Assembly: GCA_017456685.1 (NCBI GenBank)
Contig: JAFTIV010000201.1
Location: forward strand, 1-13,841
Length of the DNA: 13,841 nucleotides
Direction: 5' to 3'
From: Clostridia bacterium
GTDB taxonomy: Bacteria; Bacillota; Clostridia; Oscillospirales; CAG-272
Every line of letters begins with the position of its first letter. Position 1 is the first letter of the stretch. The notes beneath the pieces were generated by a model that was not told where the DNA came from, made no database searches, and worked only from the letters and a program-made list of their open reading frames with translations. This document shows, one piece after another, positions 1-7,474 of the stretch. The translations under genes were made by a program, and so were the position numbers.

Positions 1-1036
1 CTGCGCCAATGGTAAGAGGTGCACTTAGGTTGACCCCTGTGCCCACAAACACATCATCTGCTATTTTTATTTCGAAGGTTTTTCTTCCATCATAGTTAAT
101 TGTATGAACATTTGCGCCTATAAATCCGCGCGCGCCAATTTCGGTGTCTGTTATTGTACAATGCTCGTAAATTTTACTTCCTGCACCAACCGTTACGCTC
201 TTTAATTTAGTATATGAGCCAACGCGCGAGCCTGTGAGAAGGTGACACGAGCCACTCAGGTGGCAAAGCGGACCTATTTCAACATCCTTTTCTATTGTAG
301 AGGCATAAACGAAGCTACTGTCAACAACGCAATTGTCGCAAACGATAGAGCCCGAAACCACCGAGCTTGGACCTATCATACAGCCCTTACCAACGACACT
401 GTGTCCACAAATTTGGGTATTTGGTAAAATAACCGTTCCCTCGCCAATTGTAGCCACAGGGGAGACCATAACGCCATCTCTTAGGTCGATTTTAACTCCG
501 CTTTCGCAAAGATAATCAAGAAATTCCTCTCTGTATCTCTCGCGACGGCGAATATATTCCGTCTTGCTTGCAGGGGTTGCAATCTCTATTCCAAAGCTCT
601 TTGTTTCACAGGTTGCGCCACAATTGCCAATCATACTAATGAAATCATATGGCGACGAAACCGTGTCCTCGATAAGCATTTTTCCTGTGCCAACTGTCGC
701 GTAAAGCCCCTTAATCGAGCCTATTGTTGCATACGCAAGGTCGTGCGAGCTTACATAAAACAGCGCATCCTCAATGCACTCCCTTTGTGCCAAAAACGCG
801 AGGGGGTGTGTGAATATAATCATATCCTCAATGTCACAATCAAGCTCTGTTGAAACGCCCTCAAGGGTGTATGCCGCAGAGCGAACAATCTCATAATCAA
901 GCTTTAGGTGCTTGATTGCATCGCTAAACTTACGATAGGTATGCTCATAAAGCGGAGAAAAGAACAGTGTATCCTTGTCAACGCTTAAAAACTCCTGCTC
1001 CTGAGCCCTGCAAATTACTATAAAAGCCTTCTTCAT
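1..1036 (-). CDS. GlmU-like acetyltransferase with degenerate nucleotidyltransferase half (partial, 3' end off window)
   Basis: An open frame runs from ATG at 1036-1034 to the left edge (345 codons, no stop), so the C-terminus is missing. From about residue 185 it has the GlmU pattern: a basic linker helix (YIRRRERYREEFLDYL), a DLRDGVMVSP-like entry, then hexapeptide repeats of a left-handed beta helix (IGEGTVILPN, IGPSSVV). Near the edge comes an NYDGRKTFEIKIADDVFVG stretch resembling the GlmU acetyl-transfer region. Known role: CoA-dependent acetylation of glucosamine-1-phosphate, a cytoplasmic step to UDP-GlcNAc. The first ~185 residues are odd: a GlmU pyrophosphorylase starts with LxAGxGTRM, whereas this begins MKKAFIVICRAQEQEF, and the metal-binding YGD region reads like FTHPLAF. 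The uridylyltransferase half is therefore probably inactive or repurposed. RBS AGAGG lies 8 nt upstream of the ATG. Family call good; exact activity uncertain. Confidence 0.82.
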   Translation of the reverse strand, partial: MKKAFIVICRAQEQEFLSVDKDTLFFSPLYEHTYRKFSDAIKHLKLDYEIVRSAAYTLEGVSTELDCDIEDMIIFTHPLAFLAQRECIEDALFYVSSHDLAYATIGSIKGLYATVGTGKMLIEDTVSSPYDFISMIGNCGATCETKSFGIEIATPASKTEYIRRRERYREEFLDYLCESGVKIDLRDGVMVSPVATIGEGTVILPNTQICGHSVVGKGCMIGPSSVVSGSIVCDNCVVDSSFVYASTIEKDVEIGPLCHLSGSCHLLTGSRVGSYTKLKSVTVGAGSKIYEHCTITDTEIGARGFIGANVHTINYDGRKTFEIKIADDVFVGTGVNLSAPLTIGA

Positions 1037-1089
1037 TTAAAAACCTCTTTTTTGCTTACTTGCTTGTATTTTTACTTACATTCGGGTAA

Positions 1090-1118
1090 ATTATACCACA
1101 TTTTAAATCCAAGTGCAA
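1090..1118 (-). promoter_or_regulatory. Promoter of the GlmU-like gene
   Basis: On the minus strand, -35 TTGCAC (1118-1113) and -10 TATAAT (1095-1090) are separated by 17 nt, with a TG one base before the -10 (extended -10). It points at the gene starting at 1036. Confidence 0.75.
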
Positions 1119-1147
1119 GAGCAAAATCCATTTTGGTACTTTACAAA

Positions 1148-1174
1148 TTGATATTTTTGTGTTATTATTATAAT
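1148..1174 (+). promoter_or_regulatory. Candidate promoter of the gdpP operon
   Basis: TTGATA (1148-1153) and TATAAT (1169-1174) with a short 15-nt spacer; overlapping TAATAA at 1171 would give 17 nt. It is the best match upstream of gdpP in a very AT-rich stretch, so the exact boxes are uncertain. Confidence 0.5.
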
Positions 1175-1196
1175 AATATATAAATCACGCAACCCA

Positions 1197-1216
1197 CGCG
1201 CCTTAATATGGGCGCG
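1197..1216 (+). other. Leader hairpin before gdpP
   Basis: CGCGCC (1197-1202) pairs with GGCGCG (1211-1216) around an 8-nt loop in the 5' leader, ending 10 nt before the gdpP Shine-Dalgarno sequence AGGGAGG. There is no T-run, so it is not a terminator. It could affect mRNA stability or translation; function unknown. Confidence 0.4.
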
Positions 1217-1239
1217 ATAATCCTTAGGGAGGTAAATAT

Positions 1240-3249
1240 ATGTACGAAAAGAAAAGGAAAAGCTCCGCATACAGAATTCTTGCGGAAATTATATGCCTTG
1301 CACTCGGTGTAGGCTCTGGCGCGCTTGGCGTTTTTTGGGCGCTAAGACAGCCACAGGATTGGCTACTTATTGATATTACCCTTGCGGTTTGTGTAGTCGC
1401 ACTCGGCACCTTTGCGCTTCTTGGCTTTTCTGTTATTGAAAGAAAGCGCCTTGTTCGTCTGCCAAGCGGACCCGTGCTCGGCTCTATTATGTACGATGTT
1501 ATAAACACCGCGCCCGAGCCTGCGCTCATATGCGATGAAAACAAAAAAATCATTTGGTTTAACCGCTATGCTCAGGTTGTTTCGGGGCAAACGGGCTCGC
1601 TTCTTGGCACTCGCTTAAGCGTGCTTATGCCTAACCCCTTACCCGACGAGGGCGACAAGGAGCGCGAGCTTATAACCGTGCTTGGAGACAACACCTACTC
1701 TGTAGATGTCACCAAAATCCGCTCTGACGGAAAAATCTACAATCTGCTTTTGTTCCGCAATATTACTAAGCAGGCGCGACTTGAGCAGTATGTAAAGGAC
1801 GAGGAAAAGGCAATTGCCTATGTTATCGTCGATAACCTTGACGAGCTTACACAGTTCGAGCAGGAGAATTACCGCGAGGCTGCGGCAAAGATTGAAACGA
1901 CCCTTCGTGATTGGGTCGCTGATGTTGACGGAATGATTAAGGAATACGAAAAGGACAAGTATCTTATCCTCTTTAAGAACGAAAACCTTGACCGCTTCGT
2001 GAACGAGAAATTCTCAATTATTGATAAGATTAGAAATCTTAATGTTTCGGGCACCTCTATTCCCCTTACAATCTCTATGGGTGTTTCTAAGGTGCAGGGC
2101 TCACTTGCCGACAAGGAAAAGGCTGCTCATATCGCCCTTGATATGGCGCTTCAGCGCGGTGGTGACCAGGTTGTTGTAAAGTACGATGATAATACCCTGT
2201 TCTTTGGTGGTAAGACAAGCACCATTCACAAGAGAACGAAGGTGCGCGCACGCGTTGCGGCTCACCGCCTTGCGGGCTATATGGCATCTGCCTCAAATGT
2301 TATTATTATGGGACATAAGTTCCCCGACTATGACGCATTCGGTGCGAGCGTTGGTATTGCCCGCCTCGCTATGTTCTGCGGAGTTAAGGTTAATATCGTA
2401 ACCGACCCAAAGAACCCAAATATCAAGCGCTGTCTTAAGCATTTTGAAAGCTTCGATGCCGAATACAAGGGACTTTTCGTTGATGCATCGAGAGGCATGG
2501 ACCTTATCAAGTCCGAAACCCTTCTTGTTATCGTCGATGTAAATAACCCCGATATGTTCGAGTCAATCGACATATATAACAATGTATATAACACGGTTAT
2601 TGTGGACCACCACAGAAAAACCGCCGAGAGCGAGCGTCCCTTGCTCATCGAGTATATCGACCCTGCCTCATCAAGCGCGAGCGAGCTTGTGTCCGAAATG
2701 CTTGAGCAGGCACTCCCACCTCAAACCCTTGAAAGGGTAGAGGCAAATATGCTCCTTGCGGGCATCTCGCTTGATACTAAGCAGTTCACCAAGGGCGCAG
2801 GCACAAAGACCTACGCGGCTGCGGTATATCTTCTTGGAAACAACGCCTCGTACGAGGACATTCAGGACCTATTTAAGACCAGCATAGTTGACTATCGTCA
2901 AATCTCCAAGTTCGGTCAAAAGGTCGAAATTTACAGAAACAGTATGGCTATTGCCGTCAACTTTGAGGTTGGCGACAAGAATGCGGATAGAACCCTTGCT
3001 GCACAGGTTGCGGACAATCTTCTTATGGTTGAAAATGTTTCCGCCTCGTTTGCCCTTATGCAAATTGAGGACACTATTCACATTTCTGCGCGCTCAAACG
3101 GAACTGTCAATGTTCAGCTCATTCTTGAACAGCTCAAGGGTGGCGGACGCTATGACTCTGCGGGCGCACAATTAAAGAGCGCGTCTATTCAGCAGGCTCT
3201 TATGAAGCTTAAGGACGCAATCGACAGCCAAATCAACGCGGAGGGATAA
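1240..3249 (+). CDS. gdpP: GdpP-type cyclic-di-AMP phosphodiesterase (TM-PAS-degenerate GGDEF-DHH-DHHA1)
   Basis: 669 residues, the usual GdpP length and architecture. Two membrane helices (about 13-34 and 42-64) are followed by a PAS-like region (about 84-170), a degenerate GGDEF domain (about 190-305, no GGDEF motif) and DHH-DHHA1 domains. Catalytic motifs are visible: [12 protein letters not shown] (357-368), DVNNPD (~433-438), VDHH (455-458) and GISLDTKQF (~508-516). In GdpP the DHH domain hydrolyses c-di-AMP to pApA on the cytoplasmic side; PAS and GGDEF modulate it. The DHHA1 glycine motif reads GGGRYDSAG, with Arg where family members commonly have His. ATG at 1240 has AGGGAGG at a good distance. 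First gene of an operon with rplI (4-nt gap) and dnaB, a common Firmicute arrangement. Confidence 0.95.
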   Translation: MYEKKRKSSAYRILAEIICLALGVGSGALGVFWALRQPQDWLLIDITLAVCVVALGTFALLGFSVIERKRLVRLPSGPVLGSIMYDVINTAPEPALICDENKKIIWFNRYAQVVSGQTGSLLGTRLSVLMPNPLPDEGDKERELITVLGDNTYSVDVTKIRSDGKIYNLLLFRNITKQARLEQYVKDEEKAIAYVIVDNLDELTQFEQENYREAAAKIETTLRDWVADVDGMIKEYEKDKYLILFKNENLDRFVNEKFSIIDKIRNLNVSGTSIPLTISMGVSKVQGSLADKEKAAHIALDMALQRGGDQVVVKYDDNTLFFGGKTSTIHKRTKVRARVAAHRLAGYMASASNVIIMGHKFPDYDAFGASVGIARLAMFCGVKVNIVTDPKNPNIKRCLKHFESFDAEYKGLFVDASRGMDLIKSETLLVIVDVNNPDMFESIDIYNNVYNTVIVDHHRKTAESERPLLIEYIDPASSSASELVSEMLEQALPPQTLERVEANMLLAGISLDTKQFTKGAGTKTYAAAVYLLGNNASYEDIQDLFKTSIVDYRQISKFGQKVEIYRNSMAIAVNFEVGDKNADRTLAAQVADNLLMVENVSASFALMQIEDTIHISARSNGTVNVQLILEQLKGGGRYDSAGAQLKSASIQQALMKLKDAIDSQINAEG

Positions 3250-3253
3250 TTTT

Positions 3254-3703
3254 ATGAAGGTTGTATTATTACAGGATGTAAAGGGTCAAGGAAAGGCTAA
3301 CGATGTTATAAATGTGTCCGACGGCTACGCAAGAAACTTCCTTTTCCCAAGAAAATTAGCTATTGTTGCCGATGCAAAGGCGCTTGCCGAGGTTAAGAGC
3401 AAGAAGGAGTCGGCTCAGCATAAACCAGATGTAGAAAGAGCAAACGCAAGGGAGCTTGCGTCCAAGCTAAACGAGGCAAAGGTTGTAATCACAGCCGATG
3501 CGGGCAAGGACGGCAGATTTTACGGTGCTGTCACCTCAAAGGACATTGCCGAGGCGCTCAAGGCACAGCTTAAGCTTGAGGTTGATAAGAGAAAAATCGA
3601 GCTTGATGCTCCCATCAAGGCGTTTGGCACATATATGGTAAGCGTTAAGCTCTATCAAGAGGTATCAGCTAAGCTTACAGTTCAGGTAACGGAGAAGAAA
3701 TAA
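3254..3703 (+). CDS. rplI: 50S ribosomal protein bL9
   Basis: 149 residues, the normal bL9 length. The N-terminal RNA-binding domain carries the family signature: [19 protein letters not shown], then [17 protein letters not shown] charged connecting helix follows (about 40-75, [14 protein letters not shown] onward), then the C-terminal domain with [17 protein letters not shown]. bL9 binds 23S rRNA near the L1 stalk and helps maintain reading frame. It starts 4 nt after gdpP; its TAA overlaps the dnaB ATG (TAATG), so translation is probably coupled. Confidence 0.97.
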   Translation: MKVVLLQDVKGQGKANDVINVSDGYARNFLFPRKLAIVADAKALAEVKSKKESAQHKPDVERANARELASKLNEAKVVITADAGKDGRFYGAVTSKDIAEALKAQLKLEVDKRKIELDAPIKAFGTYMVSVKLYQEVSAKLTVQVTEKK

Positions 3704-5073
3704 TGGACGCACTACAAAGAAAGATGCCCTTTTCTCTTGATGCCGTGCAGTCGGTTTTAGGCGCGGTTTTAAGCGACCCTAAAAGGATTGCCGAGGTGTC
3801 GGAGCTTCTAAGGCCTGATGATTTTTATATCGAGGAGCATCAGCGCATTTTCGAGATAATGCTCAATTTCAATATTGAAAATAAGCCCCTCGACCTTGTA
3901 ACAGTTTTAAACGAGCTTGTCAGCCGTGGCGTATATGCCGACCAAGCAGAGGCGCGCTCGTACATAAAGGTGCTTGCAGAGACACTCCCCTCGGCACAAA
4001 ATGCCAAGGACTATGCAAAAATCGTACACGATAAGAGCATTTTAAGAAGGCTTATAGAGGCTGCTGACGACATTCAACGCGCCGCGTTTACCGAGGGCGA
4101 GGAGGTTGCTCACATTGTCGATTTTGCGGAGCAAAAGATTTTTGACATCGCAGGAAATAACGAGCGCCACGATTTTACACACATAAGCACGGTTATTGAG
4201 GATGCGCTTAAGGGACTTAGCCTTCTTAAAAACGGACCTACAGAGGAAACTATCGGTATTCAAACAGGATTTTCCGACCTTGATAAACAGCTTGTCGGTC
4301 TTGGCAAGGGTAACCTTATTATCGTCGGCGCGCGTCCTGGTGTTGGTAAGACCTCATTTGCACTAAATATCGCCACAAGTGTCGCTAAACGCACCAAAAA
4401 GGCTGTTTGCATTTTCTCTCTCGAGATGCAGAACGAGGAGCTTGTAAAGCGTATGCTTTCTGCTGAGGCTATGGTTGACTCACAGAATTTGCGTACAGGT
4501 GCGCTCACTCAAACAGAGTGGGACAATCTTGCAATGACCTCGGCAATCCTTGCTGAAACGGACATTTATGTCGACGATACCTCTGCTATCTCGCTTACCG
4601 CGATGAAGGCAAAGCTTCGCAGAATTAAAAACCTTGGCTTAGTTGTAGTTGACTATCTACAGCTTATGAACCCAGAGAGCCGTAAGGGTAACGAGCAAAG
4701 CCGTGTAAATCAAATCGGCGAAATCTCGCGTGGACTTAAGATTTTGGCTAAGGAGCTTCGCGTACCCGTTATCTGTCTTTCACAGCTTTCTCGTACAAGT
4801 GAGAAGGAAAAGGAAAGAAAGCCTATGCTTAGTGACCTTCGTGAGTCGGGCTCAATTGAGCAGGATGCCGATATGGTTATTTTCCTCTCTCGTGACTACT
4901 ATGGCACCGACCCCGAGAAGAAGAACCTTGTCGATGTTATCGTTGCAAAGAACCGTCACGGCTCAACAGGCACAGTTTCGATGAGCTGGCTCGGTCAATA
5001 CACCAAGTTTTCTACTCTCGATAAGGAAACCGCACTTCGCTTCGGCTTGAATATGCCAAACGAGGAGCACTAA
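3703..5073 (+). CDS. dnaB: Replicative DNA helicase DnaB
   Basis: 456 residues, full length and without an intein. The N-terminal helical domain (about 8-110) carries the typical AVQSVLGAVLSDP and RPDDFYIEEHQRIF segments. A linker helix follows, then the RecA-like ATPase: Walker A GARPGVGKTS (209-218), the FSLEM segment (~238-242), Walker B VVVDYLQLM (314-322) and the DLRESGSIEQDAD motif (378-390). It unwinds DNA at the replication fork as a hexamer and works with primase. Last gene of the housekeeping operon; no closely linked downstream gene, and the next gene has its own promoter. Confidence 0.97.
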   Translation: MDALQRKMPFSLDAVQSVLGAVLSDPKRIAEVSELLRPDDFYIEEHQRIFEIMLNFNIENKPLDLVTVLNELVSRGVYADQAEARSYIKVLAETLPSAQNAKDYAKIVHDKSILRRLIEAADDIQRAAFTEGEEVAHIVDFAEQKIFDIAGNNERHDFTHISTVIEDALKGLSLLKNGPTEETIGIQTGFSDLDKQLVGLGKGNLIIVGARPGVGKTSFALNIATSVAKRTKKAVCIFSLEMQNEELVKRMLSAEAMVDSQNLRTGALTQTEWDNLAMTSAILAETDIYVDDTSAISLTAMKAKLRRIKNLGLVVVDYLQLMNPESRKGNEQSRVNQIGEISRGLKILAKELRVPVICLSQLSRTSEKEKERKPMLSDLRESGSIEQDADMVIFLSRDYYGTDPEKKNLVDVIVAKNRHGSTGTVSMSWLGQYTKFSTLDKETALRFGLNMPNEEH

Positions 5074-5082
5074 AAATAACAA

Positions 5083-5102
5083 AAAGCGCCTTATGGCGCT
5101 TT
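5083..5102. terminator. Hairpin after dnaB (possible terminator)
   Basis: AAAGCGCC (5083-5090), loop TTAT, GGCGCTTT (5095-5102), 10 nt after the dnaB stop. On the plus strand the stem ends in only three T before CCCC, so termination may be weak. On the minus strand the stem is followed by a better T-run. Probably the end of the gdpP-rplI-dnaB transcript. Confidence 0.5.
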
Positions 5103-5213
5103 CCCCATAGGCTAAAAGCTCACAAACCTTGCTCTTAGACGAGCTTTTGGTGCTTAAGCGGCGCAGCTCAACACGTGCAAAAACGCTAAAAAGCAGTTTC
5201 TTTTTTGCGCTTT

Positions 5214-5237
5214 TAAGTAACTTTCGCTTATTACTTA
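5214..5237. promoter_or_regulatory. Inverted repeat upstream of the TIR operon -35 box (candidate operator)
   Basis: TAAGTAA (5214-5220), 10-nt spacer, TTACTTA (5231-5237): perfect 7-nt arms ending 1 nt before the -35 box. The placement fits an operator for a dimeric regulator, but no regulator gene is in the operon. A second, looser pair (AGCAGTTT 5192-5199 and AAACTGCT 5243-5250) overlaps the -35. Inference only. Confidence 0.35.
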
Positions 5238-5238
5238 C

Positions 5239-5267
5239 TTGAAAACTGCTAATCGCTATGATATAAT
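5239..5267 (+). promoter_or_regulatory. Promoter of the TIR-LRR-CutA operon
   Basis: TTGAAA (5239-5244), 17-nt spacer, TATAAT (5262-5267), with TG at 5259-5260 giving an extended -10. Expected start of transcription is near 5274, leaving a ~24-nt leader with the RBS TAGGAG at 5287-5292. The operon can thus be expressed independently of dnaB. Confidence 0.8.
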
Positions 5268-5297
5268 TATAATGACTTTAATAATTTAGGAGCAAAT

Positions 5298-6875
5298 ATG
5301 CCTGTTTTTGAAAATTTTCTAAGTTATCGTAGGCAAGAAACTTTGTTAGAGGTTAAAAACATTTACGACTCCTTAAGGAATAGGGGGTTGTCGGTATTTT
5401 GTGATATTTACACTCTTAACAATGGTAATTTTGATGAAAATTTAATAAAATATATAAACACCTGTACAAATTATATTCTGGTTATTAATAATCGTTCACT
5501 CGATAGGTGTAGTAACGAGGGGGACTGGCTTTATCGCGAAATAAACCAAGCCCTACAAATGAAAAAGAATATAATTATCGTATTCGTTGGTGAAGTCGAT
5601 TTTCACAACTTGCCTTCATCTATATCGGAGCTTCAATATAAAAACGGTCTTAAGTTTGATATAATGTATTACGATGCCTTTGTAGAAGATTTAATTACAA
5701 GGTTTATCGTTCAGCCCGATGATTGGGAGCGTTCTACCTCAAGCGATTTTGTTATAAACGATGGAGAGCTTGTAAGCTATAAAGGCGCCTCGAAAACGAT
5801 AGTTATTCCCGAAGAGGTTGAAAAAATAGGAGCATTTGCCTTTAAGGACAATACTACAATTAGAGAAATCAAGTTTAACGATAAGCTCAAAGAAATAGGC
5901 GAGTCAGCATTTGAAAGGTGTTTTTCGCTTGTTCATATAGAGCTTCCTAAAACGCTTGTAAAGCTTGATAAAAGGGCTTTTGCTCGCTGTTACGGATTAG
6001 TGGGTATTGTTCTTAACGACAATCTAGAAAGCATCGGCGAAGAGTGCTTTGTTTTTTGCACGAGTCTAAAACTGTTCACGCTTAACGAAAAGGCAAAGCA
6101 CATTGACGGCTCAGCGTTCAACGGTTGTGATTTATTAAGTAAAATTTTGGTGGATACAGGCAACACAAGCTATCAATCTATTGACGACATTTTATATAAT
6201 AGCCAAAACAAAGCTCTCGTTAGATGTCCGCCAAATTACCAAAAGCACTTCGTTTTAATGCCCAACGGATACGAAAACATCGGGGTATGCGCGTTTTCAA
6301 AGTGCGTTAATGTTAGCGAAATAATAATTTCTAAAAGTGTGGTTAGCATCGACAAGCTTGCATTTGAGGATTGTAGAGGAGTTTGCTCAATTACTCTTCC
6401 CGACAGCATTAAAAGCGTTGACGCGTCTGCATTTAAAGGATGGAAAAGAAATCAAGAAATCATCGTAAGCGATGCTTTTGATAAAGCCCTTTACAGTCAA
6501 ATTGACAGCTCAATTGAAGAGTATAATCATATTAGCGAGATCGTATCCTCTAAATACATTTTAGTTAAAACGACCTTTGAGGCCGAAACCGAGGCTGTCA
6601 AGCTCGCAAGGGCGTTGCTTGAAAAAAACCTTATCGTGTCGGGGCAAATTTCGAGACTTCGTTCAATATATTCGTGGGATGGTAAAATTTGTGATGAAAA
6701 CGAATTTGAGCTTTCCTGTATAACAAGGGGAGATAAGTATCCTGAAATTGAATTGTTTATAAATTCTCACCACTCGTTTGAGCTTTGTGAGCTTATGACA
6801 ATTCCTATAGAAAATACCCCGCCAAAATTTGGCGAGTGGATCACTAGCTACGTAAATAAAGGAGAGAAAATATGA
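5298..6875 (+). CDS. TIR domain - BspA-type leucine-rich repeats - CutA-like domain protein
   Basis: 525 residues, no signal peptide or membrane helix, so cytoplasmic. Residues 1-~140 are a TIR domain: FLSYRRQ (7-13), LSVFCDIYTL (31-40), ILVINNRS (60-67), then DWLYREINQAL with W77xxxE81, E81 matching the NADase glutamate of catalytic TIRs. About 165-391 holds eight 23-residue BspA-like (LRR_5) repeats in blocks of five and three, pattern IGxxAFxxCxxLxxIxLPxxLxx. Residues 418-517 are a diverged CutA1-like domain (ILVKTTFEAE, IYSWDGKI, HHSFELCEL); the usual AACV is replaced by VSGQ, so its ligand site may differ. Start set by TAGGAG 6 nt upstream. Overlaps the next gene by 4 nt (ATGA). Inference: LRRs sense, TIR consumes NAD+ or makes a signal, CutA oligomerises. 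More AT-rich than its neighbours, suggesting transfer. Domain calls are firm; function is hypothetical. Confidence 0.88.
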   Translation: MPVFENFLSYRRQETLLEVKNIYDSLRNRGLSVFCDIYTLNNGNFDENLIKYINTCTNYILVINNRSLDRCSNEGDWLYREINQALQMKKNIIIVFVGEVDFHNLPSSISELQYKNGLKFDIMYYDAFVEDLITRFIVQPDDWERSTSSDFVINDGELVSYKGASKTIVIPEEVEKIGAFAFKDNTTIREIKFNDKLKEIGESAFERCFSLVHIELPKTLVKLDKRAFARCYGLVGIVLNDNLESIGEECFVFCTSLKLFTLNEKAKHIDGSAFNGCDLLSKILVDTGNTSYQSIDDILYNSQNKALVRCPPNYQKHFVLMPNGYENIGVCAFSKCVNVSEIIISKSVVSIDKLAFEDCRGVCSITLPDSIKSVDASAFKGWKRNQEIIVSDAFDKALYSQIDSSIEEYNHISEIVSSKYILVKTTFEAETEAVKLARALLEKNLIVSGQISRLRSIYSWDGKICDENEFELSCITRGDKYPEIELFINSHHSFELCELMTIPIENTPPKFGEWITSYVNKGEKI

Positions 6876-7474
6876 TAGGTGTCGTTGGTGAAATTTTATT
6901 AAAATATACTTATAATGGCAAAATTTACGAGGAAATTATAGATTTGCATGGTATAGAAGGGTTTGCTCTAAAGGCTAATAGCAAGGTTAAATTCATCGTT
7001 GACAGCATTGATTATATTGAAGATACGATATACGGTGTGGAGCTTTCAAATGGTGACGATTGTTTATATATCAGTGGCAACGAGCCAACGGCTTTTGAAA
7101 TATTAGCCGAAAACATTAGTGGTAGTATGGAGTTGGTGTTTATGTCGAAAAACAAATTTTTAGAAGAAAATTATGCAATAGTTATAACTACGACAAATCA
7201 AGAAAATTCAAAAGAAATAGCAAAGGCTCTAGTTTCAAGCAAATTAGCCGCTTGTGTACAAATGACCGAAATTGATAGTGTGTACGAGTGGAAGGGTGAA
7301 ATTTGTTTTGACAAAGAGGTTTTAATGCTTATTAAAACTAAAGATAATTTATTTGATGAAGTAAAAAGCGAAATCGAAAGGGTGCACAACTACGAACTTC
7401 CTGAAATAATAAAAGTCAAAATTGATGATGGTAATGAGGAGTATTTGAAATGGATATCAAGATTGACCAAATAA
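6872..7474 (+). CDS. Unknown N-terminal domain fused to CutA1 domain
   Basis: 200 residues. Residues 1-~95 form a probably beta-rich domain I do not recognise (VGEILLKYTYNGKIYEEI near the start). Residues ~101-197 are a canonical CutA1 domain: YAIVITTT (101-108), KLAACVQ (114-120), VYEWKGEI (127-134), VHNYELPEII (171-180), YLKWI (191-195). CutA1 proteins are small, very stable trimers linked to divalent-cation tolerance in E. coli; their biochemical role is unsettled. Ordinary CutA1 is ~105-115 residues with no such N-terminal domain. ATG at 6872 overlaps the previous TGA and has AAAGGAG 7 nt upstream. Met91 (7142) could allow a short CutA-only product, with GGAG about 11 nt before it; uncertain. 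Its CutA domain is closer to consensus than that of the TIR protein, so the two are not a simple recent duplication. Confidence 0.85.
   Translation: MIGVVGEILLKYTYNGKIYEEIIDLHGIEGFALKANSKVKFIVDSIDYIEDTIYGVELSNGDDCLYISGNEPTAFEILAENISGSMELVFMSKNKFLEENYAIVITTTNQENSKEIAKALVSSKLAACVQMTEIDSVYEWKGEICFDKEVLMLIKTKDNLFDEVKSEIERVHNYELPEIIKVKIDDGNEEYLKWISRLTK

Noticed and set aside
242..515. Short plus-strand frames within the GlmU-like gene
   Set aside because: Antisense to a well-supported gene, with no RBS or family match.
5103..5213. Small RNA or attenuator between dnaB and the TIR operon
   Set aside because: AAAAGCTC/GAGCTTTT (5114-5147) and other pairs exist, but no coherent structure with promoter and terminator could be assembled.
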